A stretch of DNA of 12,798 nucleotides from GCA-2688265 sp964527395 (GTDB taxonomy: Archaea; Nanobdellota; Nanobdellia; Woesearchaeales; GW2011-AR9). The notes beneath the pieces were generated by a model that worked only from the letters and a program-made list of their open reading frames with translations, searched no databases and was not told where the DNA came from. Shown here in pieces: positions 6,710-12,443 of the stretch (positions are counted from its first letter, which is position 1; every line of letters begins with the position of its first letter). A program made the position numbers and the translations under genes. The stretch lies in assembly GCA_964527395.1 (NCBI GenBank), contig CAZGQD010000039.1, positions 1-12,798 on the forward strand, read 5' to 3'.

Positions 6710-8029
6710 TTATGCAGCTCTTTTGTAGCCAATGTCTGTTAACATCTCGCTTGTTTTTGCTACAAATTGATGTACTGCTTCTCTTTGACCACTTAATTCA
6801 ATCATGTTTTGATCATATTTCATTGATTCAAGCATCCTTTCCATATCTTCAGGTTTAGCCTTACCTCTTAACTTAGGAACAGCAGCAAGTTTGAAATATT
6901 TTAATACTGCTTCAGCCCTTGTTGACAATACTAATCTGGCAAAATCTTGTTCACCACAAACACTCCTATAAACTGTGGGGACTAGGCAACTAGATTCATT
7001 ATTTGAACGAGGGAATCTTGTATCATATACAGGTTTAAGAGATCTTCTATTTACTTCTCCAATATCACCATGACTAAATGCTTTTTGTGCAATTAAATAT
7101 CTGGCAACATAATCTTCAAGAAGTGTCCTATTGCTTTCCTGAAAAATAAGATCTGGTCTTTCTTTACCTTTTCTATCAACAACCATTGAAAGTAAAGCAG
7201 ATCCAATATCCCTACCAGGAATACCATAATGTGCATGTTCAAAATCAATTATTTTATTTTTTCTTAAAAAAGGGCCTGAGGAACCAATCAAATGTCTTTC
7301 ATTAATCTCTCCATGAATGATTCTATGGAATGGAGTAATTTGATCTGCAGCTTCTTCTATCCTACCTATATACCTCAATGCCTCCCATTCTTCAATTTTT
7401 CTTTTTTCTGTTTGTTTAATTAAGTCATTTACTTTATCTGCCAAAACACCTCTTTCACGTCTTCTGACATAACTAAGTTCATTAGGGTCAAAAAGATTAA
7501 ATTGTGAGGCTAGATCTTCAGCAATAATAAGATAATTGATATTTGCAGAAAACCATGCTGCAGCTATAACCAATTTATTAAAAGCAGTTTTTCTTCTACT
7601 CTTTTCCCTAATTGAATTTGTGAAATCCCTGCCATCTGATCTAGCATTTATTTGTAAGTAAACTGATGAATTGGATCCAAAAAATTTATTTAATAAGGGC
7701 ATTGGACCATGTTTGTGCATTGTACTAGAAACTGCAACTTCAATAGGGTGTAAAATGTAAGGTTGCATTTCCCCCATATGTGATGGACCCAATTTCTTAG
7801 GGCGGCGATGTCTTTTGATGTCTACCTCTACCCATCTAGGTCTAGATCTACCTTTTGAAGTGAATATTTTTCCTCTCCTAAGTGTAGAATGTGAAAAAGG
7901 TCTTCTTCTGCCATATACTTCTACGTTGTTTGGAGAAGTAATTGTACCATTTTCTAAGAGAGGCCTTGCAGTATTCTGAATCCAAGTATTGTTGGACCAA
8001 CGACTGTCTCTTGATTCATTTGTGTCCAT
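6710..8029 (-). CDS. APH/choline-kinase-like protein with altered catalytic loop
   Basis: The product has 439 residues and no membrane segment. Residues 1-90 are basic and polar and match nothing I know. The core resembles the aminoglycoside phosphotransferase-like kinase fold: YLIIAEDL (166-173) at the hinge, IIHGEINERHLI (237-248) at the catalytic loop, and KIIDFEHAHYGIPGRDIGSAL (259-279) at the metal-binding DFE and following helix. In active members the loop reads HGDxxxxN; here the catalytic Asp is Glu241 and the Asn is His246, while DFE (262-264) is intact. It may be a pseudokinase or have changed chemistry. Residues 280-439 are a helical extension. A TATA box 30 nt before the ATG gives it its own leaderless transcript, although it lies only 43 nt after an AbrB-PhoU gene. 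Confidence 0.78.
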   Translation of the reverse strand: MDTNESRDSRWSNNTWIQNTARPLLENGTITSPNNVEVYGRRRPFSHSTLRRGKIFTSKGRSRPRWVEVDIKRHRRPKKLGPSHMGEMQPYILHPIEVAVSSTMHKHGPMPLLNKFFGSNSSVYLQINARSDGRDFTNSIREKSRRKTAFNKLVIAAAWFSANINYLIIAEDLASQFNLFDPNELSYVRRRERGVLADKVNDLIKQTEKRKIEEWEALRYIGRIEEAADQITPFHRIIHGEINERHLIGSSGPFLRKNKIIDFEHAHYGIPGRDIGSALLSMVVDRKGKERPDLIFQESNRTLLEDYVARYLIAQKAFSHGDIGEVNRRSLKPVYDTRFPRSNNESSCLVPTVYRSVCGEQDFARLVLSTRAEAVLKYFKLAAVPKLRGKAKPEDMERMLESMKYDQNMIELSGQREAVHQFVAKTSEMLTDIGYKRAA

Positions 8030-8051
8030 TTTTCCTGCAAAAGAATAGTTA

Positions 8052-8059
8052 TTTATAAA
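8052..8059 (-). promoter_or_regulatory. TATA box of the APH-like gene
   Basis: TTTATAAA on the minus strand begins 30 nt before the ATG at 8029 and lies wholly in the 43-nt gap after the AbrB-PhoU gene, so the two genes need not share a transcript. Confidence 0.65.
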
Positions 8060-8072
8060 GGATTTGCTGATT

Positions 8073-9044
8073 TTACACTTTATCGAAGGTTGTTAGAGTA
8101 TATGTAGACCGCCCCATATTGTGAATTGAGCCGAAAATCCTCCTAATTGCATGGACAACTTTACTCAAAGAGACGTCATTATTCATATGAATCTCAAACT
8201 CATCTAGTTTTTTATCTAATGGTTTTTTCAATTCAGCATTTTTTAGGGCTTTTGTGACATTTGTAGAATGAATAGATTTTATTGAATCTAAGTAATAATT
8301 TTGTAGATCTTTTAGAATATCTCTTAAATCATCCTTAATTGCTTTGTTTTTAAACTTGGCTTTTCTTGCATGCCTTGCTACTCTTCTGATCTCATCTGCA
8401 ATATCTTCCAAATAAAAACCAATATTTTGAATCCGCATTAAATCTCTTGGACCTACACCTAAATTCTTTAAGGCTTTTGTAGGATTTTCCATGTTGTATA
8501 AAACTGAACGGTATACTAAGAAATATAATTTGTTTACATCTTTATCTCTTTGGTTAATACTATCATAATTATCTTCATCTAAAATTAAGGTAGTTTCTTG
8601 AATCATTGTCCGAGTTACAATGTCTATTTTTCTTAGAAGTTCTGTTGGAGAAACCTTATCCATGTTTAAAAAGTCCTTAGCAACAATAGAATCAGTTGTT
8701 TGTTCCATGATTTCAAGAGCCATCATGTTTTGAATAACATCTTGAAGCATTTTTACCTTGGTTTTTAGCTCTTTTCCCTTAAGTTTGATAGTCCGATAAT
8801 TAGTAATGTATGCAGTGCAGACTTCTCTTGTGATCCAATCTCTTGATTTACCATCAACCATAATGGTTAATTCTTTTTCTTCTTCTTGAGATTCTCCTAT
8901 TTGCTTACTTAAAATAAGCTTTGGACCATCTTCTTCTACTTCGATTAGGTCTCCCTTATTTAATCTATTTTTGGTGACCCATGCTTTTGGCAGTGAAATA
9001 ACATAGCTAGATTTACCAAATGATATCAATTTTCTAAATTCCAT
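8073..9044 (-). CDS. AbrB-PhoU fusion regulator, copy 2
   Basis: The product has 323 residues. Residues 3-47 form a SpoVT-AbrB fold (LISFGKSSYVISLPKAWVTK, LNKGDLIEVEEDGPKLILS). Residues from about 130 carry PhoU-type helices, including GFYLEDIADEIRRVARHARKAK (209-230), which matches the PhoU 'lE.iaD.a..ia' signature. It is a paralogue of the protein at 5442-6356, and both start K-L/M-x-x-x-G-K-S. The ATG at 9044 is preceded by GGGGAG (9057-9052) at 7-nt spacing, so this gene seems to have a leader. A TATA candidate (AATTATAAAG, near 9119-9128) would give about 50 nt of 5' UTR. A 14-bp hairpin sits just upstream of that TATA box, in operator position. The upstream intergenic region is long, as expected for a regulated gene. 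Confidence 0.88.
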   Translation of the reverse strand: MEFRKLISFGKSSYVISLPKAWVTKNRLNKGDLIEVEEDGPKLILSKQIGESQEEEKELTIMVDGKSRDWITREVCTAYITNYRTIKLKGKELKTKVKMLQDVIQNMMALEIMEQTTDSIVAKDFLNMDKVSPTELLRKIDIVTRTMIQETTLILDEDNYDSINQRDKDVNKLYFLVYRSVLYNMENPTKALKNLGVGPRDLMRIQNIGFYLEDIADEIRRVARHARKAKFKNKAIKDDLRDILKDLQNYYLDSIKSIHSTNVTKALKNAELKKPLDKKLDEFEIHMNNDVSLSKVVHAIRRIFGSIHNMGRSTYTLTTFDKV

Positions 9045-9132
9045 AATTTAACTCCCCACAAAAAACCATCACAAATGTAGTTATACTCAACGCAATTAAT
9101 ATTCGTACAATTTTATGTCTTTATAATTAACT

Positions 9133-9165
9133 GCGTTTATGAAAATATAAGATATTTTCAAACGC
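9133..9165. repeat. Inverted repeat, hairpin H1 (14 bp, 3-nt loop)
   Basis: GCGTTT (9133-9138), two bulged bases (AT), then GAAAATAT (9141-9148) pair with ATATTTTC (9152-9159) and AAACGC (9160-9165) around loop AAG. Its position just upstream of the likely TATA box of the AbrB-PhoU gene fits an operator or an RNA hairpin. Confidence 0.75.
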
Positions 9166-9182
9166 TGAATTGAAGATTCAGC
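9164..9182. repeat. Inverted repeat, hairpin H2 (7 bp, 5-nt loop)
   Basis: GCTGAAT (9164-9170) and ATTCAGC (9176-9182) flank TGAAG. It shares two bases with H1, so the two cannot both be fully formed at once. Confidence 0.75.
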
Positions 9183-9192
9183 ATTTCGAGAC

Positions 9193-9246
9193 ACTGAACG
9201 AATGCAAATAATCGAATGATATAATATGATTATTTTTTCGTTCAGT
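9193..9246. repeat. Inverted repeat, hairpin H3 (10 bp plus 8 bp)
   Basis: ACTGAACGAA (9193-9202) pairs perfectly with TTCGTTCAGT (9237-9246). Inside, AAATAATC (9206-9213) pairs with GATTATTT (9228-9235), leaving a 14-nt loop. The outer arms repeat the CTGAA/TTCAG theme of H2. Confidence 0.78.
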
Positions 9247-9439
9247 ATAATGTTGAAAAAATGTATAAAAAAGCATTTCTTGTCACTATTCGATTATATT
9301 TAGTAGGATATGAATAGACAGGTATATATATTTATAACACAACTATATGTTATGTACATTAGGTATTTATATATAAATGTTTTTGTATAAAGGTATAGTA
9401 AGTGGTTTTGCTTACTTAATAGCATGGGGGTGCTTAAAA

Positions 9440-9562
9440 ATGACTAGAAGAGAAGAATTACTTTATGAGGTGATAATGAACCAAAAGGCTCTACCATCAG
9501 GGGAGTTTATAAGGAGTGGAGATTCCTTGTTTGCTCGAGAGATGCATTTCTTTAATCTTTGA
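9440..9562 (+). CDS. Possible 40-residue protein, unknown
   Basis: ATG 9440 is preceded by GGGGGTG (9426-9432) at 7-nt spacing, a good ribosome binding site, and is preferred over the in-frame ATG 9377, which lies directly against a TATA-like run. The product is short and polar (MTRREELLYEVIMNQ at the start, ending REMHFFNL) with no motif I recognise. It ends just before the promoter of the structured RNA. It could be a real small protein or a chance frame; the binding site is the main support. Confidence 0.33.
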   Translation: MTRREELLYEVIMNQKALPSGEFIRSGDSLFAREMHFFNL

Positions 9563-9591
9563 GGTTTGAGAAGTGAAAAGGTAGTGTATGG

Positions 9592-9599
9592 TTTATTTA
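9592..9599 (+). promoter_or_regulatory. TATA box of the candidate ncRNA
   Basis: TTTATTTA starts about 27-30 nt before 9619-9622, where the outer helix of the ncRNA begins. The spacing matches the other promoters in the window and supports transcription on the + strand. Confidence 0.5.
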
Positions 9600-9615
9600 A
9601 TTGAGAGTATGTAAA

Positions 9616-9848
9616 GGGCTCCGTAGAAATCCTCTCGGGGGCGCCTATGCAGAAAGAGGCCATTTTCGTAAGAACAATACCAAACGACCTGAACGAGGTA
9701 CGAGTGAACGCGGAGAAGAGCCTCTTCACTTATTTTTCCTTGGAAACTTGGCGAATAGTCAAGTTCCGAAAAATCTTTGAGGATAAATCAGCCAAGAGAG
9801 CTCTGCTCGAAATTGGCCTCGCCCCGTTTGAGGATTTCTACGGAGACT
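9616..9848 (+). ncRNA. Candidate structured ncRNA, about 230 nt, family not recognised
   Basis: This block is clearly richer in G and C than its AT-rich surroundings and folds into nested helices. P1: CTCCGTAGAAATCCTC (9619-9634) pairs with 9830-9845, 16 bp with no mismatch. P2: CGGGG(G)C (9636-9642) with GCCCCG (9821-9826). P3: GAGGCCATTTTCG (9656-9668) with 9808-9820, 12 of 13 paired. Local hairpins: ACCT/AGGT (9687-9699), GAAGA/TCTTC (9715-9727), and a long one, ATTTTTC...GGAAACTTG (9732-9750) with CAAGTTCCGAAAAAT (9760-9774). A TATA box lies at the right distance upstream. I looked for SRP RNA (GGAAG...AGCAG apical loop), RNase P RNA (GAGGAAAGUCC, ACAGAA), 5S, and C/D boxes, and found none. 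The strand is inferred from the promoter. An open frame passes through it but is not thought to be coding. Confidence 0.72.
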
Positions 9849-9862
9849 ATGTAAAGGATGGG

Positions 9863-9870
9863 TTTATATA
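9863..9870 (+). promoter_or_regulatory. TATA box of the membrane protein-PIN-Nudix operon
   Basis: TTTATATA begins 30 nt before ATG 9893, the same spacing as at 2914 and 3294. This selects 9893 over the upstream in-frame ATG 9647, which lies inside the structured RNA. Confidence 0.65.
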
Positions 9871-9892
9871 CTCTTATTTTCTTTTTTTCTTT

Positions 9893-10723
9893 ATGAGGTT
9901 TGATGTTTTTAAGGAGGTTTATTATAAGTCTATTTCTTTGGTTAAAGAGCACAAATTGCAGTTTGTTTTTTCTTTGGCTTTACAGATAATGTTGTTTGCT
10001 TGTTTAGTTTCTATTATGTTTGGATTAACTATTGATTTGACTGGTGATCTTGAGAAGATCTCTTCCCCACTAGTTGATGTAGATGTTAGTTCACTTAGTT
10101 CAGGTGGAACTGATAGTTTATTTAAACAAATTGGCCTGATGTATGCTGGTTATATCTCACTGATGAAACATATAGCACTATATACCTGTCTGATTTTGCT
10201 TAGTTTTTTGCTATTTGAAGGATGGAATTGGGTTTTAGCACAGTTTCGTGTTAGTCGTAAGTGGACTAAAAAGGATTGGAAGACTGCAGTTATTTATTGG
10301 AGACGCTTTTGTGAGAGGTCACTTTTGTTTTTACTTCCCTTTATTGGTCTATTTGTGTTATTTGTAATTCAATTTGTAGAATATGGAGATGTCATGTTTA
10401 TGAAAGGGATATGGCTAATGATAGTCTTATTTGCTCTTGTTTTATTTCATTTGCTAATATATGTGAATATTTTGTCTGTTTCAGGTTGGAAAAAGTCATT
10501 TAAGTTGCTGCTAAATATAATTTATGATCGGAATTTGAAGTATTTTTTGGCTTTTATCTTGTTTTTTGTAGCTGTTTTGGCATTATGTGGGTACTTATTG
10601 TATCATTTTGTACTTGTGAATGAAGTATTTTTTATGATGCATTTAGTATTGGTGTTTTTGTTATCATTTGTTTGTTTTAGCAGATGGTATTTTTCTAGAC
10701 TTATTTGGAGGTTCCTTAAATGA
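9893..10723 (+). CDS. Polytopic membrane protein, unknown
   Basis: The product has 276 residues with about six membrane segments (roughly 22-46, 92-112, 143-163, 170-197, 216-242 and 243-262), an exterior or interior loop rich in Ser, Gly and Asp after the first segment (48-75), and a basic tryptophan-rich loop (119-139, RKWTKKDWKTAVIYWRR). No transporter or enzyme motif is recognised. The start is set by a TATA box 30 nt upstream; the open frame continues upstream into the ncRNA with unlike base composition, so the longer version is rejected. It overlaps the next gene by 4 nt (ATGA), which indicates an operon with the PIN nuclease and Nudix genes. Confidence 0.75.
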   Translation: MRFDVFKEVYYKSISLVKEHKLQFVFSLALQIMLFACLVSIMFGLTIDLTGDLEKISSPLVDVDVSSLSSGGTDSLFKQIGLMYAGYISLMKHIALYTCLILLSFLLFEGWNWVLAQFRVSRKWTKKDWKTAVIYWRRFCERSLLFLLPFIGLFVLFVIQFVEYGDVMFMKGIWLMIVLFALVLFHLLIYVNILSVSGWKKSFKLLLNIIYDRNLKYFLAFILFFVAVLALCGYLLYHFVLVNEVFFMMHLVLVFLLSFVCFSRWYFSRLIWRFLK

Positions 10724-11100
10724 AACGTGTAATTATAGATACTAATGTATGGCTTTGTATTATGACAAAAGGATTAGATTTGTTTTTTGCTGTTGATAAT
10801 GCATGTGATTTTGAATATGGGCTTTTTGTGCTTGAAGGGACTTTAGTTGAGTTGGAAAAGCTTGTTGATAAGTGTAAAGGTAAAGATAAGGCAGCTGCTC
10901 AGCTTGGTTTGGCTATTTTGAAGCAGAAAATTGGTGTGCGTGAAGTGATGGTTTTGCCTTCCTCTGGACATGTTGATGATGAACTCGTTCGTGAATCTCT
11001 TGATGGAGCTATAGTTTTGACAATAGATAAAGCTTTAAAAAAGAAGCTTAAATCTCCGTACATGACTGTAAGGCAAGGAAAGTATGTTGTGATGCAGTAG
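10720..11100 (+). CDS. PIN-domain ribonuclease (FCF1/VapC-like)
   Basis: The product has 126 residues and fits a single PIN domain. VIIDTNVWL (4-12) carries the first catalytic Asp (D7) and the conserved T8-N9. E44 in GTLVELEKL is the second acidic site, D86/D87 in HVDDELV and D103 in IVLTIDKALKKKLKS (98-112) complete the usual metal-binding set. PIN proteins cut single-stranded RNA; the archaeal FCF1/Utp24-like branch is linked to rRNA processing, the VapC branch to toxin-antitoxin pairs. No antitoxin-like gene is adjacent, which favours a housekeeping RNA-processing role, but this is inference. GGAGGT (10707-10712) lies 7 nt before the ATG, inside the end of the upstream gene. CGT dominates its few arginine codons. 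Confidence 0.85.
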   Translation: MKRVIIDTNVWLCIMTKGLDLFFAVDNACDFEYGLFVLEGTLVELEKLVDKCKGKDKAAAQLGLAILKQKIGVREVMVLPSSGHVDDELVRESLDGAIVLTIDKALKKKLKSPYMTVRQGKYVVMQ

Positions 11101-11114
11101 GAGATTGTTTAAAT

Positions 11115-11701
11115 ATGGCTGATGAAGTTGAGTTCTTTGATGGGTTAGGCAACAAATATGAAGCTGATCCTAGTAAAGCTGTTTTTAGAATAGGGGTTTA
11201 TGTGATTGTTAGAAATTTGTCTGGAGAATTCTTAGTTATCAAAAATAGAGTTTCTCAATGGGTCTTTCCAGGAGGTGGGCTTGAAGTAGGTGAAGAACTA
11301 ACTGAAACTGCAATTCGAGAGGTGCTTGAAGAAACAGGATATACTCATCCGTAACTATTTTCTATAACTTGGTTACGGATTCGAGACACAGTTCCGTAAG
11401 AAAAGTTCCACTTTCTACTTACGGACCAGTATATACTTGTAAATTGAGAAGCAGTTTACCAATGCATATTGAAAAAGAGATGTATTATAGCTCAATCTAT
11501 AAGACCTATTGGCATAGCTTAAATCACTTCTTTTTAGCAGATTTGGATGAATCCGTAAAGCAAGTAGCTCAGAAACTTGAAGAGCATGAAAATATTCAAG
11601 AAGTTAAGTGGGTTTCCTTAGAAGAGTTGTCTAGATTTGATTTTTCTGATTATCAAAAACAAATCAAAAAGAAAATAATTGAGAATAAAGATCTTTCTTA
11701 A
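11115..11701 (+). pseudogene. Nudix hydrolase gene interrupted by a 77-nt insertion (or spliced gene)
   Basis: The first part (11115-11354, 79 residues) holds a perfect Nudix box, GX5EX7REVLEETGY, beginning at the second G of the GGGLEVGEE segment, after QWVFPGG. Nudix enzymes cleave nucleoside diphosphates linked to another group, using the box glutamates to hold Mg. Right after ETGYTHP a stop codon appears. The C-terminal half continues in another frame (GPVYTCKLR..., HSLNHFFLADL, VKWVSLEEL, the usual last strands and helix) to 11701. Removing 77 nt (11349-11425) joins CAT to CCA and gives one 169-residue protein, a normal length. The gene is last in the operon, 14 nt after the PIN gene, with AGGAG overlapping the PIN stop codon. 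As it stands the DNA encodes only fragments unless RNA is spliced or recoded. Confidence 0.82.
11349..11425 (+). mobile_element. 77-nt insertion with two CCGTAA hairpins inside the Nudix gene
   Basis: The element begins CCGTAAC (11349-11355), which pairs with GTTACGG (11372-11378); a second hairpin, CCGTAAG (11394-11400) with CTTACGG (11418-11424), closes it. The outermost arms CCGTAA...TTACGG are therefore also terminal inverted repeats. The linker is ATTCGAGACACAGTT. The host sequence around it, ATATACT (11339-11345) and AGTATAT (11428-11434), is itself an inverted repeat, so the element sits in the loop of a host hairpin; CC occurs at both borders. This looks like a tiny non-autonomous element (MITE or REPIN-like), but an RNA intron cannot be excluded. 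A strict BHB was not found. Confidence 0.5.
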
Positions 11702-12189
11702 GCAGCTAGTTCCTTAGGTGCAACTGTTGCTTTAGCTGTTTGAGTGGTTGCTGTGTTTTGTGCTGTTTTAGCTACTTTTGGACTTGGAGCTGTGCTGCTT
11801 GATTCCAGTTTTTGAGCTGCTGTGTTTGCTTGTTTGATAGTAGTTGTAGTTTGCTGGACTACGTTGTTTGGACTATTCCATTTAAACCAACCTTTTGTTT
11901 GGTAGTCATAAGAACCATTTGCTAGTTTTCTTTTAGGAAATAGGCTGCCACCAGATCTGTGTTGACCAAAAGCTAATTTAGCATTGCATGATCTGCATTT
12001 TAGTTCAAAATAGTCGTTATTTTCTACAGTTCTAACTATGAATTGGATGTTGTCGTTCTTACAAATGCCGCAGTTTTGTTCATCGAAGACCTCTTGGAAC
12101 TCTGCTAGCTTTTTGAATGTGTCTTTGACTGACTCACTTTGAATTTCTACATTTAATCTGTTGTTTTTACTTGTATATTGAACTTTCAT
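11698..12189 (-). CDS. Zinc-ribbon protein of phage/ssDNA-associated type with low-complexity tail
   Basis: The product has 163 residues from the ATG at 12189, which has GAGGTG (12201-12196) at 6-nt spacing; an in-frame GTG at 12198 lies inside that site and is rejected. Counting from the GTG frame, two CxxC pairs (C43/C46 and C68/C71) form a zinc ribbon, followed by AKLAFGQHRSGGSLFPKRK and GWFKWN (about 73-108). This 'C..C.a.L.fGQ.k.GG.lFPKR...GW.KWN' pattern recalls small proteins common in phages and near recombination genes; I know no settled function, and DNA or RNA binding is the likely guess. The last 50 residues are Thr, Ala, Gln and Lys rich and probably disordered. Its stop codon overlaps that of the convergent Nudix gene. 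Confidence 0.75.
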   Translation of the reverse strand: MKVQYTSKNNRLNVEIQSESVKDTFKKLAEFQEVFDEQNCGICKNDNIQFIVRTVENNDYFELKCRSCNAKLAFGQHRSGGSLFPKRKLANGSYDYQTKGWFKWNSPNNVVQQTTTTIKQANTAAQKLESSSTAPSPKVAKTAQNTATTQTAKATVAPKELAA

Positions 12190-12270
12190 GTGTTTCACCT
12201 CAAATCTGTTTGAATATTGTTGTTATTTAGTTAATATGAGAGGTTTAGAATAGTTGTTTATAAGCGTTGT

Positions 12271-12395
12271 CCGCACCTGTCCAGTGGGTAGTGGGTTTTT
12301 TCCACTGGGCCAAGAGAGCTTAGTGAGGTACGAACTAAGTCAAGAAGGCTTTGCCTGAAATTAGTTTCCTCGAAATTAGGGAGTGGGTCTGCGTA
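12271..12395. ncRNA. Second candidate structured RNA, about 125 nt
   Basis: GC-richer than its flanks, with several helices: GTCCAGTGG (12279-12287) with CCACTGGGC (12302-12310); CTTAGT (12319-12324) with ACTAAG (12334-12339); AGGC (12346-12349) with GCCT (12352-12355); and an outer CGCA (12272-12275 region) with TGCG (12389-12392 region). GAAATTAG occurs twice 15 nt apart. TTTATAAG (12257-12264) is a + strand TATA candidate, but the usual 30-nt spacing would start transcription near 12287, inside the first helix, so strand and ends are uncertain. No tRNA, 5S, SRP, RNase P or C/D motifs were seen. Confidence 0.42.
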
Positions 12396-12443
12396 TTAAA
12401 AAAAAGGAAAATAGTAAGAAAACTAAGAAAGATTTGTGTTTGA

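Larger units (their letters stand above)
9045..9439. other. Intergenic region with hairpin cluster and TATA-like stretches
   Basis: The 395 nt between the AbrB-PhoU gene and the next + strand frame hold no gene I can support. 9052-9057 is the ribosome binding site of the minus-strand gene. 9133-9246 holds three hairpins in tandem, listed separately. 9312-9391 is a run of AT steps with several TATA-like boxes (TTTATATA at 9366-9373, TTGTATAA at 9383-9390) that could promote the + strand. ATGTACAT near 9352-9359 is a short palindrome. Confidence 0.6.

Noticed and set aside
6622..6858. 78-residue frame on the + strand
   Set aside because: It runs antisense through the tRNA 5' part and the end of the APH-like gene, with no homology or ribosome site.
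9133..9246. CRISPR array or IS ends
   Set aside because: The palindromes differ from one another, spacers are not regular, and there is no cas or transposase gene nearby.
9647..9892. N-terminal 82-residue extension of the membrane protein (ATG 9647)
   Set aside because: It lies inside the folded GC-rich RNA block, and a TATA box at standard spacing points to ATG 9893. The open frame is probably chance.
11355..11425. Simple -1 frameshift making the Nudix insertion coding
   Set aside because: The stretch is open in the second frame, but it would put about 25 foreign residues between the Nudix box and the next strand, its codons differ from the rest of the gene, and its paired CCGTAA arms look non-coding. 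Not fully excluded.
11339..11434. Strict BHB intron in the Nudix mRNA
   Set aside because: The outer helix ATATACT/AGTATAT and TCCGTAA/TTACGGA are separated by a symmetric internal loop, not by two offset 3-nt bulges around a 4-bp helix, and the cuts it would imply do not restore the frame.
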